A DNA stretch of 64,000 nucleotides from Tillus elongatus (lineage: Eukaryota; Arthropoda; Insecta; Coleoptera; Cleridae). Numbering within the stretch: position 1 is the stretch's first letter; each line of letters opens with the position of its first letter. The translations under genes and the position numbers were made by a program. The stretch spans positions 86,966,906-87,030,905 of the forward strand of contig OZ023267.1 of NCBI GenBank assembly GCA_964006375.1, given 5' to 3'. A model generated the notes under the pieces. The model did no database searches. It was not told the origin of the DNA and saw nothing but the letters and a program-made list of their open reading frames with translations. Below are positions 1 to 15,344 of the stretch, piece after piece.

Positions 1-2130
1 TCAAACTGGTCGCTACCCGACCACAGATGTATATTGGTTCCCGCACGCTTCACCTCTTGCATGTACCTGTGAATGCTGTCGGCTGTTACTCTTTTTCCCC
101 CGGTGAGTATGTCCAGGGTGATTCTGCTGTCGAAACGATGTTAACAATTCCAGCCTAAAGAATTGCGGCTTTTGCCACTGCCTCACCCACCGCGAACAAT
201 TCCGCCATGTGCACCGGGTACCCGTCCTGGAGATTTAGCCCTTTGCTTCCAATCACCACGTTGTCTTGATGGGCCAGTAGGCTTATTTCAACCGCGACTC
301 CGGCTTTCGACGTGTCTGTGTATATCCACCTTTCTGTTGTCATTTCCGCTCCTGTTTTTGGCCCATGTTTTCTTCTGTTCCGCCCGGTGCGATGCTTATT
401 GGTACGCCGGCTTTCCCTCAAAATTTGCCGCCTTTGAGTATCCCCTTCTTATATGCCGCTGCTGTATAAATAAATCTGAACACCCCGCCAGCACCGCCAG
501 TGCTGCGTTGGAAGTCGTTCTGTATCCCCAATAGAAACGCTCGTTGGGCCGACTGAAGTTTTCTAGTCACCCCAGAAACTCTCGCTCGTTCGCCGCAGAT
601 TTTAGTGCCGTACAGAGAGCTGGCTTTACTGTTTCCTCATATATGACCCTAGGAGTCTTTGTATCCTTCCTTCTACGTCTACCGGTACCGCTCGTACCCT
701 GTGCGCCGCCCCTGCTATCTTGCTCGCTAAGTATCTGGTATGCTCCTCTCAGAGTAGACCTGAGTCGAGCATTACTCCCAGATATTTTATTTTAGTTTGT
801 GGCCTTGGGATAACATCTACCATGTTAATGACCGGGTGCTATTGTGTCAGCGCTTTGGTACATTTCCACGCACCCCTGTAGAGAGCCTGCGTCTTTTTGA
901 GAGCATATTCCAGTTTGTGAGCCGATGCCCACTTCTGGCATGCCTTCCAGGTACGCTGCCAAGCTGCCTCGAGTTTTCTCTTTGACGGCGCTCTTATGGT
1001 GATCAGCTGGTCTTCCGCAAAATCCTGAACCTCGATTTTGGCTTACGCCTCGCTTGACTATATCGGGTAGATTTCCTCAAACCAGTCTTTCATTATAAAT
1101 AGCCACGGGATCGGTCCTAGTTATGATCCTTGTGAACAGCCCCTGCTGGGGGTTTCCGTTACCTCTGTAGAAGTGACGCTCATGTTCTCTAGGAAACTAG
1201 CTACCGCTCTGGCCAGGTTTCCCGAACAACCCGATTCTGCCAATAGTTTCATGAGCATGGGGTAGCAGGCATTTGTATTATCCAACGCGACTAGCAGGAC
1301 ATGCCACCCGCGTCCGTCTTTTCAATTCACTGCCCTGCCAGCACATCCGTTGTTCAGCGCACCTAAAGGAAGCCGTACTGTCTGTCACACAGCCTTCCGT
1401 TTCTCCCCAATTGCTACGACAGTCCTGTCCTTGCATATACCTTTCCGGTGAGGGTATTTGCCCTTCGCTCGCTAGTTTGGGTAGCCAGGCATTATGTGCC
1501 CGATTTTAAATCCTCGGGAAAATTCCCTCTCTCAAGCAGGCATTAAACACTTCTAAAAGTTTTCCTCCTGCCCCAGTAAATGCTGCAGCCATGCTGACGG
1601 AAACTTGTCGATGCCAGGGGCTTTACGTTTAGGTCTTAGTCTGGCCGTTTCCTCAAGTTATTGTTTCGAGAAGTCGAGCTCCGTGTTTACGTTCCAGTGT
1701 ACAGAGTCCGCACCCCCCTCACTCTATTTTCTTCGGACTCACTCATGGCGTCGCCTTCTGGGAAGTACCTTCGCTGACCTGCCTCCAGTTTCCCGCCGCG
1801 TTATGCACCGTCGTCCGCGCCGTTGGTGCTCTTTTCTTTGTTACCGAAACGATTTTGTGGGCCCGCCCCCAGGGGTCATCGTCGATTCCTTCAGAAAGCA
1901 TTTCCCTTAGCTATCTAAGCTTTGTTTCTTTGGTCGCTTTTTATATTCCAGCTGCACCTCTTTGAAGCATTCAAAGACCTTACGGCTTCTTGCTTCAGTT
2001 ATGCGTTCGCTCTCGCTCTTCCTGTTTCTACTAGGCTGCAACACAATTTTTGCCCTTGTTTTTTCCTTTTCAAGGGATGCTTGCCTGGCGTGCGCTGATT
2101 GCAGCTTCCTGAAACCGGATGCCATGTCCT
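1..2130 (-). mobile_element. R1-clade-like LINE, decayed, RT plus RNase H
   Basis: Read on the minus strand this is the distal part of a non-LTR retrotransposon ORF2. From right to left there is a basic linker (about 2125-1907), an RT fingers remnant near 1650-1560 (PGIDKFPS), then RT palm blocks at about 1330-1110 with LLVALDNTNACY and RGCSQGS-stop-LGP. The catalytic box at 1010-1021 reads FAED where the family has FADD or YADD. Downstream comes a KLEAAWQRTWKACQKWA block, typical of the R1/TRAS group, and an RNase H domain at about 350-1 (WIYTDTSK, HMAELFAV). A frameshift near 130 separates its two halves. The endonuclease is not seen and the 3' end runs off the window. Stops, frameshifts and the D-to-E change mean the copy is inactive. 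Clade assignment rests on RT plus RNase H architecture and block similarity; I-clade is the main alternative. Confidence 0.8.
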
Positions 2131-3245
2131 ATGCAGATAGTTCATGCCCTGGCGTTCCTGCTATAGGCTCTTGCATTTCTTTTTGGAACACTGTCCAGTT
2201 TGGCAACCCGACAGCTCTTCTTTGTATCGACCGGCGCTGGCGCTCCTCTTTCTCAGAATAACGCGCATTCACTGTATTCAGGAAATGGGTTGTTTCTATT
2301 CGAATGTGCTATAGCCGGCTTCTGATGAATTATGGGTCATGTATTTGGTCTGCATGAATGTGTAAACTTTCCTCGCACAATTTTAGACTTCAAGCAGCAG
2401 AGGGTGTCTAGTGTAGTGATAGTAATCGTTGTTACTTTTTAATACTCGTATGTAATCGTTACTTTCGGGTTCACTATTTGCTACATTGTATTCGTTCCAA
2501 AGTAATTATTAAGGATTCGTACGTTCCATATACCCGATACCAATATCAATATACCTATCTAATTTGCATTACCGTTTACCAATCTGTTACGCTCCGCCCC
2601 TTCCACGAACATTGACTGATTGGTGTAGCTGCTGTACAGATTTCTTATTTACCACAAACAAACGATAAAATATACCTACCTAAGATGCAGTGATTTCTAG
2701 GATTAGTCAATAATTAAATACACTATGCCAATAATAAATATTTCGTTTTCCACAGCACCAATAACCGGAATATGAAAAATCCCCTTCATTTACAGGATGT
2801 AATTTTTTATTAAAAAAAACTACATCTGAAATCTGATCCGATTAGAATTGCCTTGCTATTTTGGTGTTTGACTTTTAATACATTGTTGAACAACTAGGTA
2901 TCATCCTAATCGTAAATTAAATGCCTTCTAATGCTAATCAGCATCTGAGACGTGGCCGCCCTAATCGCAATCGTTATTCTTCTTAACTCAGTTAAATCGC
3001 GTGGTTAAATTTTGTATACCATACTTTTCGTATATCCTCATAATAAAATAAGGTCAGGTGAACGTACTGGCTTACTATTATCGAATTTTATGTTCTTTTA
3101 ATATTCTAATAATCTATGAATGACTAACATCAAATGTTGTGGGTACTTGTCGACACGAAGTATGTGGGTTTTCGTCAAACTCAAGCATACATCCAATTTG
3201 GTATCACCACTCAGTGCATTAGAAGGTTTTTTTTTTGTATTTGCC
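2131..3245. other. AT-rich interval, nothing recognised
   Basis: No coding pattern, RNA or clear repeat is visible. The sequence is AT-rich with scattered stops in all frames. Confidence 0.5.
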
Positions 3246-3599
3246 TCACATGCCCAAGCTTTCGAACTGGTTCTTTAATTTAACTAATTCTTCCTTGGAT
3301 ACAGGTGCCAATTTGAAATTTCCTTGAAATAGGATAACATCTTCGTAACCAATCATGGTAGCATTGCTTTTATATGCATTTCTGTTAAATAAACCATGTT
3401 TCTGAACTGCAGTTAACAACTGACAACTGCTCTCATACAGCAGGTTATATTCACGGCTATATTCACACAGCAAGTTGATAAGGTGTTTTAAAGAAAACCA
3501 ACATTTCCAACTATGAAGAATGATCTTTATATGGCTTCTTGTTAATTGACACCGTTTAAAAGGACACTGACTTGTTTTTGCTTGTCTTTTCATTATCAA
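3246..3599 (-). CDS. Unrecognised 117-codon open frame
   Basis: An uninterrupted 117-codon frame with a Cys/His/Lys-rich N-terminal half and a polar C-terminal half ending in QFESLGM. I do not recognise a domain. It has no neighbour that suggests a role and no visible splice context. In DNA this AT-rich a frame of this length can occur by chance, but it is longer than most around it, so it could be a transposon fragment or a single exon. I would not treat it as a gene without transcript support. Confidence 0.15.
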   Translation of the reverse strand: MIMKRQAKTSQCPFKRCQLTRSHIKIILHSWKCWFSLKHLINLLCEYSREYNLLYESSCQLLTAVQKHGLFNRNAYKSNATMIGYEDVILFQGNFKLAPVSKEELVKLKNQFESLGM

Positions 3600-4089
3600 G
3601 AATAAAACGTGATTAGTTATAAATTTTTAATGTGTTGTAGCGAGGTTTGTCAGTTAGACGAATTCCTTTTTTACTGTTAATTTTGGCAGTGAATTTTAAG
3701 ACCTTAATATTTTTCAATAGAGAATGAAAAAATCTTTCAAATAAGGAACTACAACTTACTTCCTATTTAAAAATTTGCGGGTTGCGACTGTCACTCAAAA
3801 GAGGTTGAATGTTTGCACCTTGCAGAATATAAATTTTTCATCAAAAAATGACGTGTTCCGGGATTTTTATGAATGTGCACTACTTGAAATACTAAAATAA
3901 TTCAAATTGTCTGTTCTATAGTCAAACTTATTTTAAAGGTTGTTTCAAAAGCTCTAATTCGCGCATAATAATTTATTTCGAAATTCCGAAAGTCGTTACC
4001 TCTCTAAATGCAATTTTTTTTATGGGAATTTGCCAAAAATATCAGTTTTTAATATCTAAGGACAACAAACAAAGGAAGCTACTACTAAA
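3600..4089. other. AT-rich interval, nothing recognised
   Basis: No supported feature. Short A and T runs only. Confidence 0.5.
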
Positions 4090-4314
4090 ATTGATTTGGA
4101 GAAACACAAATAAAATAATGTTTGTTCATGAAACGATCAAAATTTTCACCCTCAACCTCCAAATAGATTTCGCATCTACGAATTGACTAAGTATGAGTTT
4201 AGCATGTTTGAGCAAGTCTTGTGGAAAATTCCCAAATGCAATGCTTACGCTTTGCACACAGTCATCTATTGTTGTTCGTGGGGTTTCGTAATCCTTACAT
4301 TTAAGCGCCTCCAA
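4090..4314 (-). pseudogene. Mariner/Tc-like transposase C-terminal remnant
   Basis: The minus-strand frame reads YETPRTTIDDCVQSVSIAF followed by a helix ending in LLKHAKLILSQF, and after a one-base frame change continues as RCEIYLEVEGENFDRFMN. This resembles the C-terminus of many insect DDE transposases of the mariner/Tc superfamily: a TPR-x-ID-type motif, a helical stretch, then an R-x-x-C/I-x-G-x-x-F-E/D tail. Only the last 70 or so codons are left; the DDE core is absent. The frameshift shows it is dead. The family assignment is by pattern and is tentative. It is not adjacent to the other transposase remnant at 8078. Confidence 0.4.
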
Positions 4315-5179
4315 CTAAGAAACTAAAAGAACTAAATCTGGAAAATAATTTAGAAATATCTGTATATTGGTAGACACTAACTTGCTTACTTTAGACAGAA
4401 TACCCTGTGGCAGAAGCGTGACAATATTTTCAAAATTTAGGCGCTACCAAACTTTTAGAATCACCAAGTATATACTTTTTCGTAAAGCGATGGCGTCCGT
4501 TCCTAGTGAAACACATTAGATAATAAGCTTATATATCAAATTGGCAATGATGGCACAGGACGTCTGCAAATACTACGGTATCTTATTATGAATCCACAAA
4601 GTTTGCAAAAAGGTAGATTTGTGGATATTAATTAGAAAATCGTTATTAAATGCACACAGAAGCGCACCCGCGCATACACACCGACTAGTGGACGCCCACA
4701 CACAAGCATACATAAACAAGCAAAGATAGTAATTTAGGATGGGACAGATAGAACCTTAAATACTTGAGGTAAGTATTACGGGAATCCTTTTTGCTGTGAC
4801 AAGTGTATTGCATTGTGATGATGCACTACAAAATAATATAAACGAAACGAGTGGCACTTCTGTAATGTAGACAACATTAAGCTCTACTTGTGTCGAATAA
4901 ACAATAATATCTACCCTTTCTTTGGAATTTCATGTGCTTTCGGTTTGCGCTTTAGCAGGCTTTACAACATAACAGCACAGTTGGAAGCAATTGAGGCTAA
5001 CGACATCTAAATAGAACAACGGCAATAACTTATGTTTAATAACACCATATTATTTGATTGGTAAATAAAATGATGTTTAGGTTCAAGATACAAGCTGTAG
5101 TATTAAACCGATGTTATATAACTTAAATTGGTAGAATACACAGTAAGTTTATATTTAGATTAATAAACTAGACAGTTTT
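4315..5179. other. AT-rich interval, nothing recognised
   Basis: Only a short CA-rich stretch near 4650-4710. No coding or structured feature supported. Confidence 0.45.
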
Positions 5180-5829
5180 GATACAGCAAGTGTGTTATAA
5201 TAGCGATTTTTCGTTTGAATTTAACCTTAAAATGTATGACCGAACGAAGTGTGTTATGCCAGCGAATTCCTATAAAGTCTTCTCAATCTTTTAATTTGCT
5301 TTTAACTCAAGTTCTTAGTTTGGGTAAAGCCTCTATAAAATCAACATTCGGAGTAAATTTTGTAAAAACGACTCAACCAGTTTCAAAGATACACATTAGT
5401 TTTGAAAAAGACCTTTATCTTTTAGAAAGACCAGCTCAATTGGGCTGGCTGACGAACTCATCCAAGCGATTCGCAGGCGGAAAAAAATAAATTTGCCAAG
5501 TACCTTATTTTTGTAAACAGCTCAGTTAAATTTGTTAGCGAGCCCAATCGAATCAGTTTTTCCAGAAACATTTTACACTTTCCCCTGGACAACTTTTCGT
5601 TTGTTGAAAAAAGCAAACTTAGTTTACTAAAATTTGGACACCAGTTTCCAAAAGACAATAGTACATAAGATAAGGTGTTGAATTACAACCCAGGTATCAA
5701 ATCTACTACTGATGGTATTCCTAGGAGATGAAATTCTGTGAAATCAGCGGGAGTTAATAATCATTGTGTGTTTTTAGTGAATTTTTATTTTAAAAAATTC
5801 ACTAATAAAGTGGTATTGATGGTGAGACT
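5180..5829. repeat. Degenerate pieces of the MITE and R repeat families
   Basis: Two stretches (about 5188-5215 and 5243-5270) resemble the MITE terminus found elsewhere (GCAAGTGTGTTATAATAGCG is the first). Around 5430-5640 there is text like the R family in reverse order (CTGACGAACTCATCCAAGC), which matches the GCTTGGATGAGTTCGTTAGC type motif. Too decayed to give borders. Confidence 0.4.
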
Positions 5830-6440
<611 letters not shown>

Positions 6441-6529
6441 CATTTAATATTTAACATGAAGTTTTTACCACAGAAATCGTAGAAACGACGAGACGATTTT
6501 CACGTCTCTAGTATCAGGATCCATTTTTC

Positions 6530-6635
6530 AAAAAAAATTCACTAATGAGGAGATTGCCACTTTCGAATTTAAAAATTTTCTTTAAATCAGCGCGGACTGG
6601 GCCTCCTAGAACACATATCCGGGGTCAGTTTTACT

Positions 6636-6730
<95 letters not shown>

Positions 6731-7020
6731 GTGCGTCACACCGATAACTTAAAAATAATGGACCGATTCCAAAAAAAAAATGGTGGGTACCTTTCCTTTG
6801 CAAATGGCTTGGATATGATCGTTATCCAGGAAAATCTTCCCAGTTTTTCCCGGAAAATTTTGTGTTTTCTTTCGGAAAATTTTTATATCTCTGGAAGTAA
6901 CAAGGATATAGTATTGAAATTTGTGACGCGGGTTTATGTCATTAAAGCTAAACTACATACCAAAATAGATTTCTAAGCTCAAAAAAGAAAAAGTTATAGG
7001 CATTTAATGAAAAAAAAATC
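6530..7020 (+). repeat. R-family dispersed repeat, copy B
   Basis: Same order as copy A: CAGCGCGGACTGGGCCTCC, ACACATATCCGGGGTCAG, (TA)n at 6638-6726, TGTGTGCGTCACACCGATAA, then AATGGCTTGGATATGATCG and TTTTCCCGGAAAATTTTG. One frame (about 6780-6976) stays open and reads [20 protein letters not shown], closely similar to the minus-strand frame in the tandem array at 38608-38844 (FANGLDMFVIQENSTRFSRK). Since neutral repeat copies also keep frames for a while, this is not proof of coding. Confidence 0.65.
6638..6726. repeat. (TA)n microsatellite in R copy B
   Basis: About 44 TA units at the same internal position as in the other R copies. Confidence 0.97.
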
Positions 7021-7410
7021 GGTTGCACTGGAGGCCAAATGAGGACACAAGACGAAACACTTTTGTATGATAAACACAATTGATGTAATTTTATAGATAA
7101 AAAAACATTTCGGATTATGGGATCGAAAAATATTAAAAACAGTAAAATAAGCTTGCTACTAAAAAAACAAGATTCTTATAAAGCGTAATATAATAGCGCC
7201 TAATAGTTCATGGCAACAGTACATTCATATTTAACCGACAAATTATTTTGACAAATGTCAGATCTACTTTCAAACTGACATGTAAATAAATATTTCATTT
7301 CTGACATGTGTAATACAAATATAGGCATGCTTTCTTCTTACTGTATTTTTGGCCATCGCAATTTTACTCATAAAGTTGGATATAATTTTAGTGACTTTTG
7401 AATTCTGAAA

Positions 7411-7725
7411 AGATTTCTTCAAATGAGCGCGAACTATATCCCATAGAACCCAGATCCGGGTTAGTTTCAGTTTTCATCTGTTTTCATATATACAGAGTGA
7501 CGCATTTCTACGGTAAAGCTCAATATATCCATTATTATACAAGATACAAGAAAAAATATATATGTTAATTATACAGTGTCTGGAGCTGCATCTTATAAAA
7601 TTATTTTTACAATCACAGGCGGCTCATAATTCGCTGGTGATACATTTTTTTCTTAATCGAACACGGCTTATATTATTGAATTTTCCGTCGAAATATAATG
7701 CATGTTCGTAAGAAAATAAATTCGG
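7411..7725 (+). repeat. R-associated segment next to the MITE
   Basis: Begins GATTTCTTCAAATGAGCGCG and continues CATATATACAGAGTGACGCA, AAGCTCAATATATC, then CACAGGCGGCTCATAATTCG. The same order is found at 36855-37050 (plus) and, reversed, at about 38060-38320 in each tandem unit. R family, this segment and the MITE therefore travel together as a composite repeat. Confidence 0.55.
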
Positions 7726-8038
7726 GACGCGAAAATTGCGTTATGGTAGCGATTTTTCATAAAATGTTTTTTTCGATAGCTTAGTCTGCTATTAACCTAA
7801 GGTCTGTTGGCCAGGAAGCCAGCTTTTTCGGGAACATTTTAAGTTTATTCTCGGAAGAAATATGTACATTGTCAAACAGTAAAGTTATTTTGATGAAATA
7901 TGGTATATTGTTTGTTTTTTTTTTTGTATAGGTTATACTGGTAAGCAAATTTGATGCCAGGTTTCTTAAAATATATATATTTGCTATTAAAAACATTTTT
8001 ACGCATATTCACTACTATAACGCACTTGCTGCGTCCAG
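7726..8038 (+). mobile_element. MITE with GGGACGC termini
   Basis: The left end GGGACGCGAAAATTGCG and the right end CGCACTTGCTGCGTCC are inverted copies; both continue into TTATGGTAGCGAATTTT-like sequence. The 313-bp interior matches the 37736-38041 element in opposite orientation (CAACCTTATAGGTTAATAGC there, CTATTAACCTAAGGTCTGTT here). No coding capacity and no clear target duplication. The superfamily is not assigned. Confidence 0.6.
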
Positions 8039-8077
8039 ACTTTTCATTTAACATATATTTTAACTAGTTTCAATGGT

Positions 8078-8430
8078 CTAGTCGACGACCAACATCTGTT
8101 TGAATTCTTGATGTAAAACAACATGATAAGGATGTATTTTATGTTCTTTTAGTATTCTATTTACCAAAGAATAATTTAATCCTAGCCGTCTTACGATGTC
8201 CCTAATACTTATGTGTGGTTCAGTTCCAACATATGCCAACACGTTAGTAACATTTTCTTCATTTCTATTTCTCAATTTCCCATGTCTTACTGAAACAGGT
8301 TGAACATTTTAAAAACTTTTCTAGAATGACTCCGGTCTTCCAGGATATCGTAACGCAGTTTCCCTTTCAGCAATTACTGCATTTTGTAGCCTTTCTAGCA
8401 CACCTAGCATATCATAAGCTTCTTCATTTG
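8078..8430 (-). pseudogene. HTH N-terminus of a mariner-like transposase
   Basis: Minus-strand frames read FSNEEAYDMLGVLERLQNAV and RYPGRPESF, a stop, then after a break RNRNEENVTNVLAYVGTEP, HISIRDIVRRLGLNYSLVNR and ILKEHKIHPYHVVLHQEFKQ. This is the N-terminal DNA-binding part (two helix-turn-helix units, with the RILKEHKIHPYH hallmark) of a mariner-type transposase family common in insects. The DDE catalytic domain should follow at the left but ends near 8078. Stops at about 8320 show decay. Confidence 0.7.
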
Positions 8431-9642
8431 AAAAATAAGAATAATGAAAAAGTGACTTTTCAACGTACAAATTTATTTTGGCAACCAACTGAAAATAAAT
8501 AATAGAAGGAATGTCATTTCCAAAGGTTACTTCACTTTTGAAACATATTCGAGGAAAATAACTTTACCAGTTGGACGTACTCGTAATGTTACAGCTAATC
8601 CACATAAAACTATCAGATACATTTTAATAAGAGATCCGGGATAAAATTCCATTACTAGAAAGACTGAATTTTTGTAAATGATGGGAAATATTTTGAGTAT
8701 CTAAAATAACTAAACAAAATTTTGTTATGAGTAACATTAGTTTAATTATGTTTCATTATTTATGTAAATAATTATTGTTATCAGTTGTTTTCCTGGATAT
8801 TCTTTTCATTGCCATTTCTAGCGAGATAATTTTTTTTTAAATTTCGTTAGGGTTAGCTGACGTACTAGAAAAGTATAGAAAAATCCTCACTATTTACATG
8901 TTTTTTAAGATATTTTTGGATGGAAAAAATATATTTATGTCGGGTTTTCACTGGTTTGTCGCTAATTTAGTCTCTTTTAAACTTACATGTTTATAATTAA
9001 TATTTTCAAGGAAAACCGAATTGGAAAAAAATTACGCAGAGCTCTCCACCATTCACAATATTTATTGTAATGATTCGAATTTATAAATACCCTATTGGCT
9101 TAGAAGGTCTCTTTGGAGCAAGTTTGAAAAACTCGATCAGCAGAACCGGACTTATAAGCGTTTTTTCAAAAAAAGATTCCCACTCTCCCCGAACCTCTTA
9201 TTTGCCAAGAGAGAATAAAATTCTTTTAACGAAAAATATGTTGATTTTTCCGAGGATTGTTATTTTTACATTTTCAGTAGACCTTAGTCTTCATATAGAG
9301 TTATAGTTTGTAGGCGATGCTTCGGATAAATATATGGAGTAGTTTTTGAGTTACTCGAATGGCAGCTTTATATTTTCTTTTGTATTTTTTAGTTTGTAAG
9401 TTTTTTAAATACTGTCAAAATGTTTGATCTGTTTTTGTATTTTTTGTTAGTATTTAGTTGAGTTGTTTATGAATATTGGTAGTTGTAGTTTTGTTGTGTT
9501 TCTGTTTTGAAGCTGCTAGTTCTTGTTTTTGTTTTTGTATTATAGTATTGTATATCTATATTTTGTCCTTACAGGAATCTTAGCCTAAGTTTTAGTTGTA
9601 GTTGCGCTATTTTCAAGCAGTTTATTATAGTAGATTTCTTTA
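8431..9642. other. AT-rich interval, perhaps LINE-A 5' UTR at its right end
   Basis: No coding pattern supported. The last 250 bases before 9640 are rich in TTTTGTA runs and may belong to the 5' untranslated part of LINE-A, but no border can be drawn. Confidence 0.4.
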
Positions 9643-11608
<1,966 letters not shown>

Positions 11609-11628
11609 GGCAAGGTCGCAAGGAGACA

Positions 11629-11673
11629 ACCGCATACACGTGTTTCAAGCTTATTAGCTATCATCAGTACGGT
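11629..11673 (-). ncRNA. Hammerhead ribozyme motif, copy 1
   Basis: Minus strand, in order: stem I strand ACCGTA, CTGATGA, stem II with AGCT / loop AATA / AGCT, GAAA, then CACGTG, then TA and stem I strand TGCGGT. Stem I has 6 pairs including one G-U. Stem III would be the palindrome ACACGTGT with no loop, so folding needs two molecules or a dimeric transcript. The predicted cut is between 11635 and 11634 after GTA. The pair closing stem II next to the core is U-U, a weakness. All conserved core bases (CUGANGA, GAAA, UH) are present. Activity is not shown. Confidence 0.65.
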
Positions 11674-11852
11674 ATAGCCAGGTGATGATGGGAACACTCT
11701 GGATGAAGAAACAAAAATACACGGAGTCACAACAGGCAACCAGTGTACATTTGCAGCATCATTCGGAAAACCCTCAATTCGTCGGCAACAACCAAAATCG
11801 CCACGGAGGCAAAGAAATCACCTGCGTTAGCATCCGGAGCCCAGGAGTCATA

Positions 11853-12153
11853 CTATCTATAATAGGATTTTTAACACGGCATTTATGTATACTATACAAG
11901 GAGAAAGGTTAAGGGCAAGGCCGCAAGGAGACAATCGCATACACGTGTTTCAAGCTTATTAGCTATCATCAGTACGGTAGAGCCAGGTGATGATGGGAAC
12001 ACTCTGGATGAAGAAACAAAAATACACGGAGTCACAACAGGCGACCAGTGCACATTTGCAGCATCATGCGGTTGTCTCCTTGCGGCCTTGCCCTTAACCT
12101 TTGTCCTTGCATAGTATACATAAATGCCGTGTTAAAACTATTATTATAAATAG
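11853..12153. repeat. Inverted repeat around hammerhead copy 2
   Basis: Arms of about 85-88 bp (11853-11940 and 12067-12153) pair across a 126-bp centre. Matching blocks include AACACGGCATTTATGTATAC on the left and the complement GTATACATAAATGCCGTGTT on the right. One arm ends next to the LINE-B coding sequence. Confidence 0.75.
11934..11978 (-). ncRNA. Hammerhead ribozyme motif, copy 2
   Basis: Same core as copy 1, exactly 305 bp upstream on the minus strand. Stem I strand on the 3' side is TGCGAT instead of TGCGGT, which introduces one C-A mismatch. Core bases and the palindromic stem III are unchanged. Two cuts would release a 305-nt monomer. Confidence 0.62.
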
Positions 12154-14956
<2,803 letters not shown>

Positions 14957-14990
<34 letters not shown>

Positions 14991-15344
14991 TTTATTGCTT
15001 AAAATTATACAACATGTTTATTCAATAAGTCTAAGACTTGTGGTGAATATTAACATAATTTTATACATAGTTGCATCCAAAACTGCTTGACAGCACTCCA
15101 AATTTAACAACCTTAAAATTTTGACATTCCAAAAAATTTATTTCCTCTTCCATTTCGTTCTTCTAATGTTTAACCTGATACCTCCATTTACAATTAATAC
15201 TAATCACTCCATAATACTTTTCCAACTGCAAACAATTCTCAACTACCCATATTTTTGCCGAAATTGTAAATTTTGTACGAGACCAAAAATGACATTTTAA
15301 TTTTACATACTTCAAATTATATGATAGTATAGGATTTTTTTCAC
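14957..15344 (-). mobile_element. 3' end of a LINE with (AAT)n tail, minus strand
   Basis: Plus-strand (ATT)n at 14957-14990 is followed by ACCTTTATTGCTTAAAATTA. Read on the minus strand this is TAAGCAATAAAGGT then (AAT)n: a polyadenylation-like AATAAA and a simple-repeat tail, as in the 3' end of CR1/jockey-type LINEs. The rest to 15344 is AT-rich without coding. Its parent element is not identified. Confidence 0.4.

Noticed and set aside
6545..6976. 143-codon frame with an IYIYIY stretch, and similar frames at 11396-11739, 26917-27225, 39124-39330 and 58688-59583
   Set aside because: Read-through of (TA)n microsatellites.
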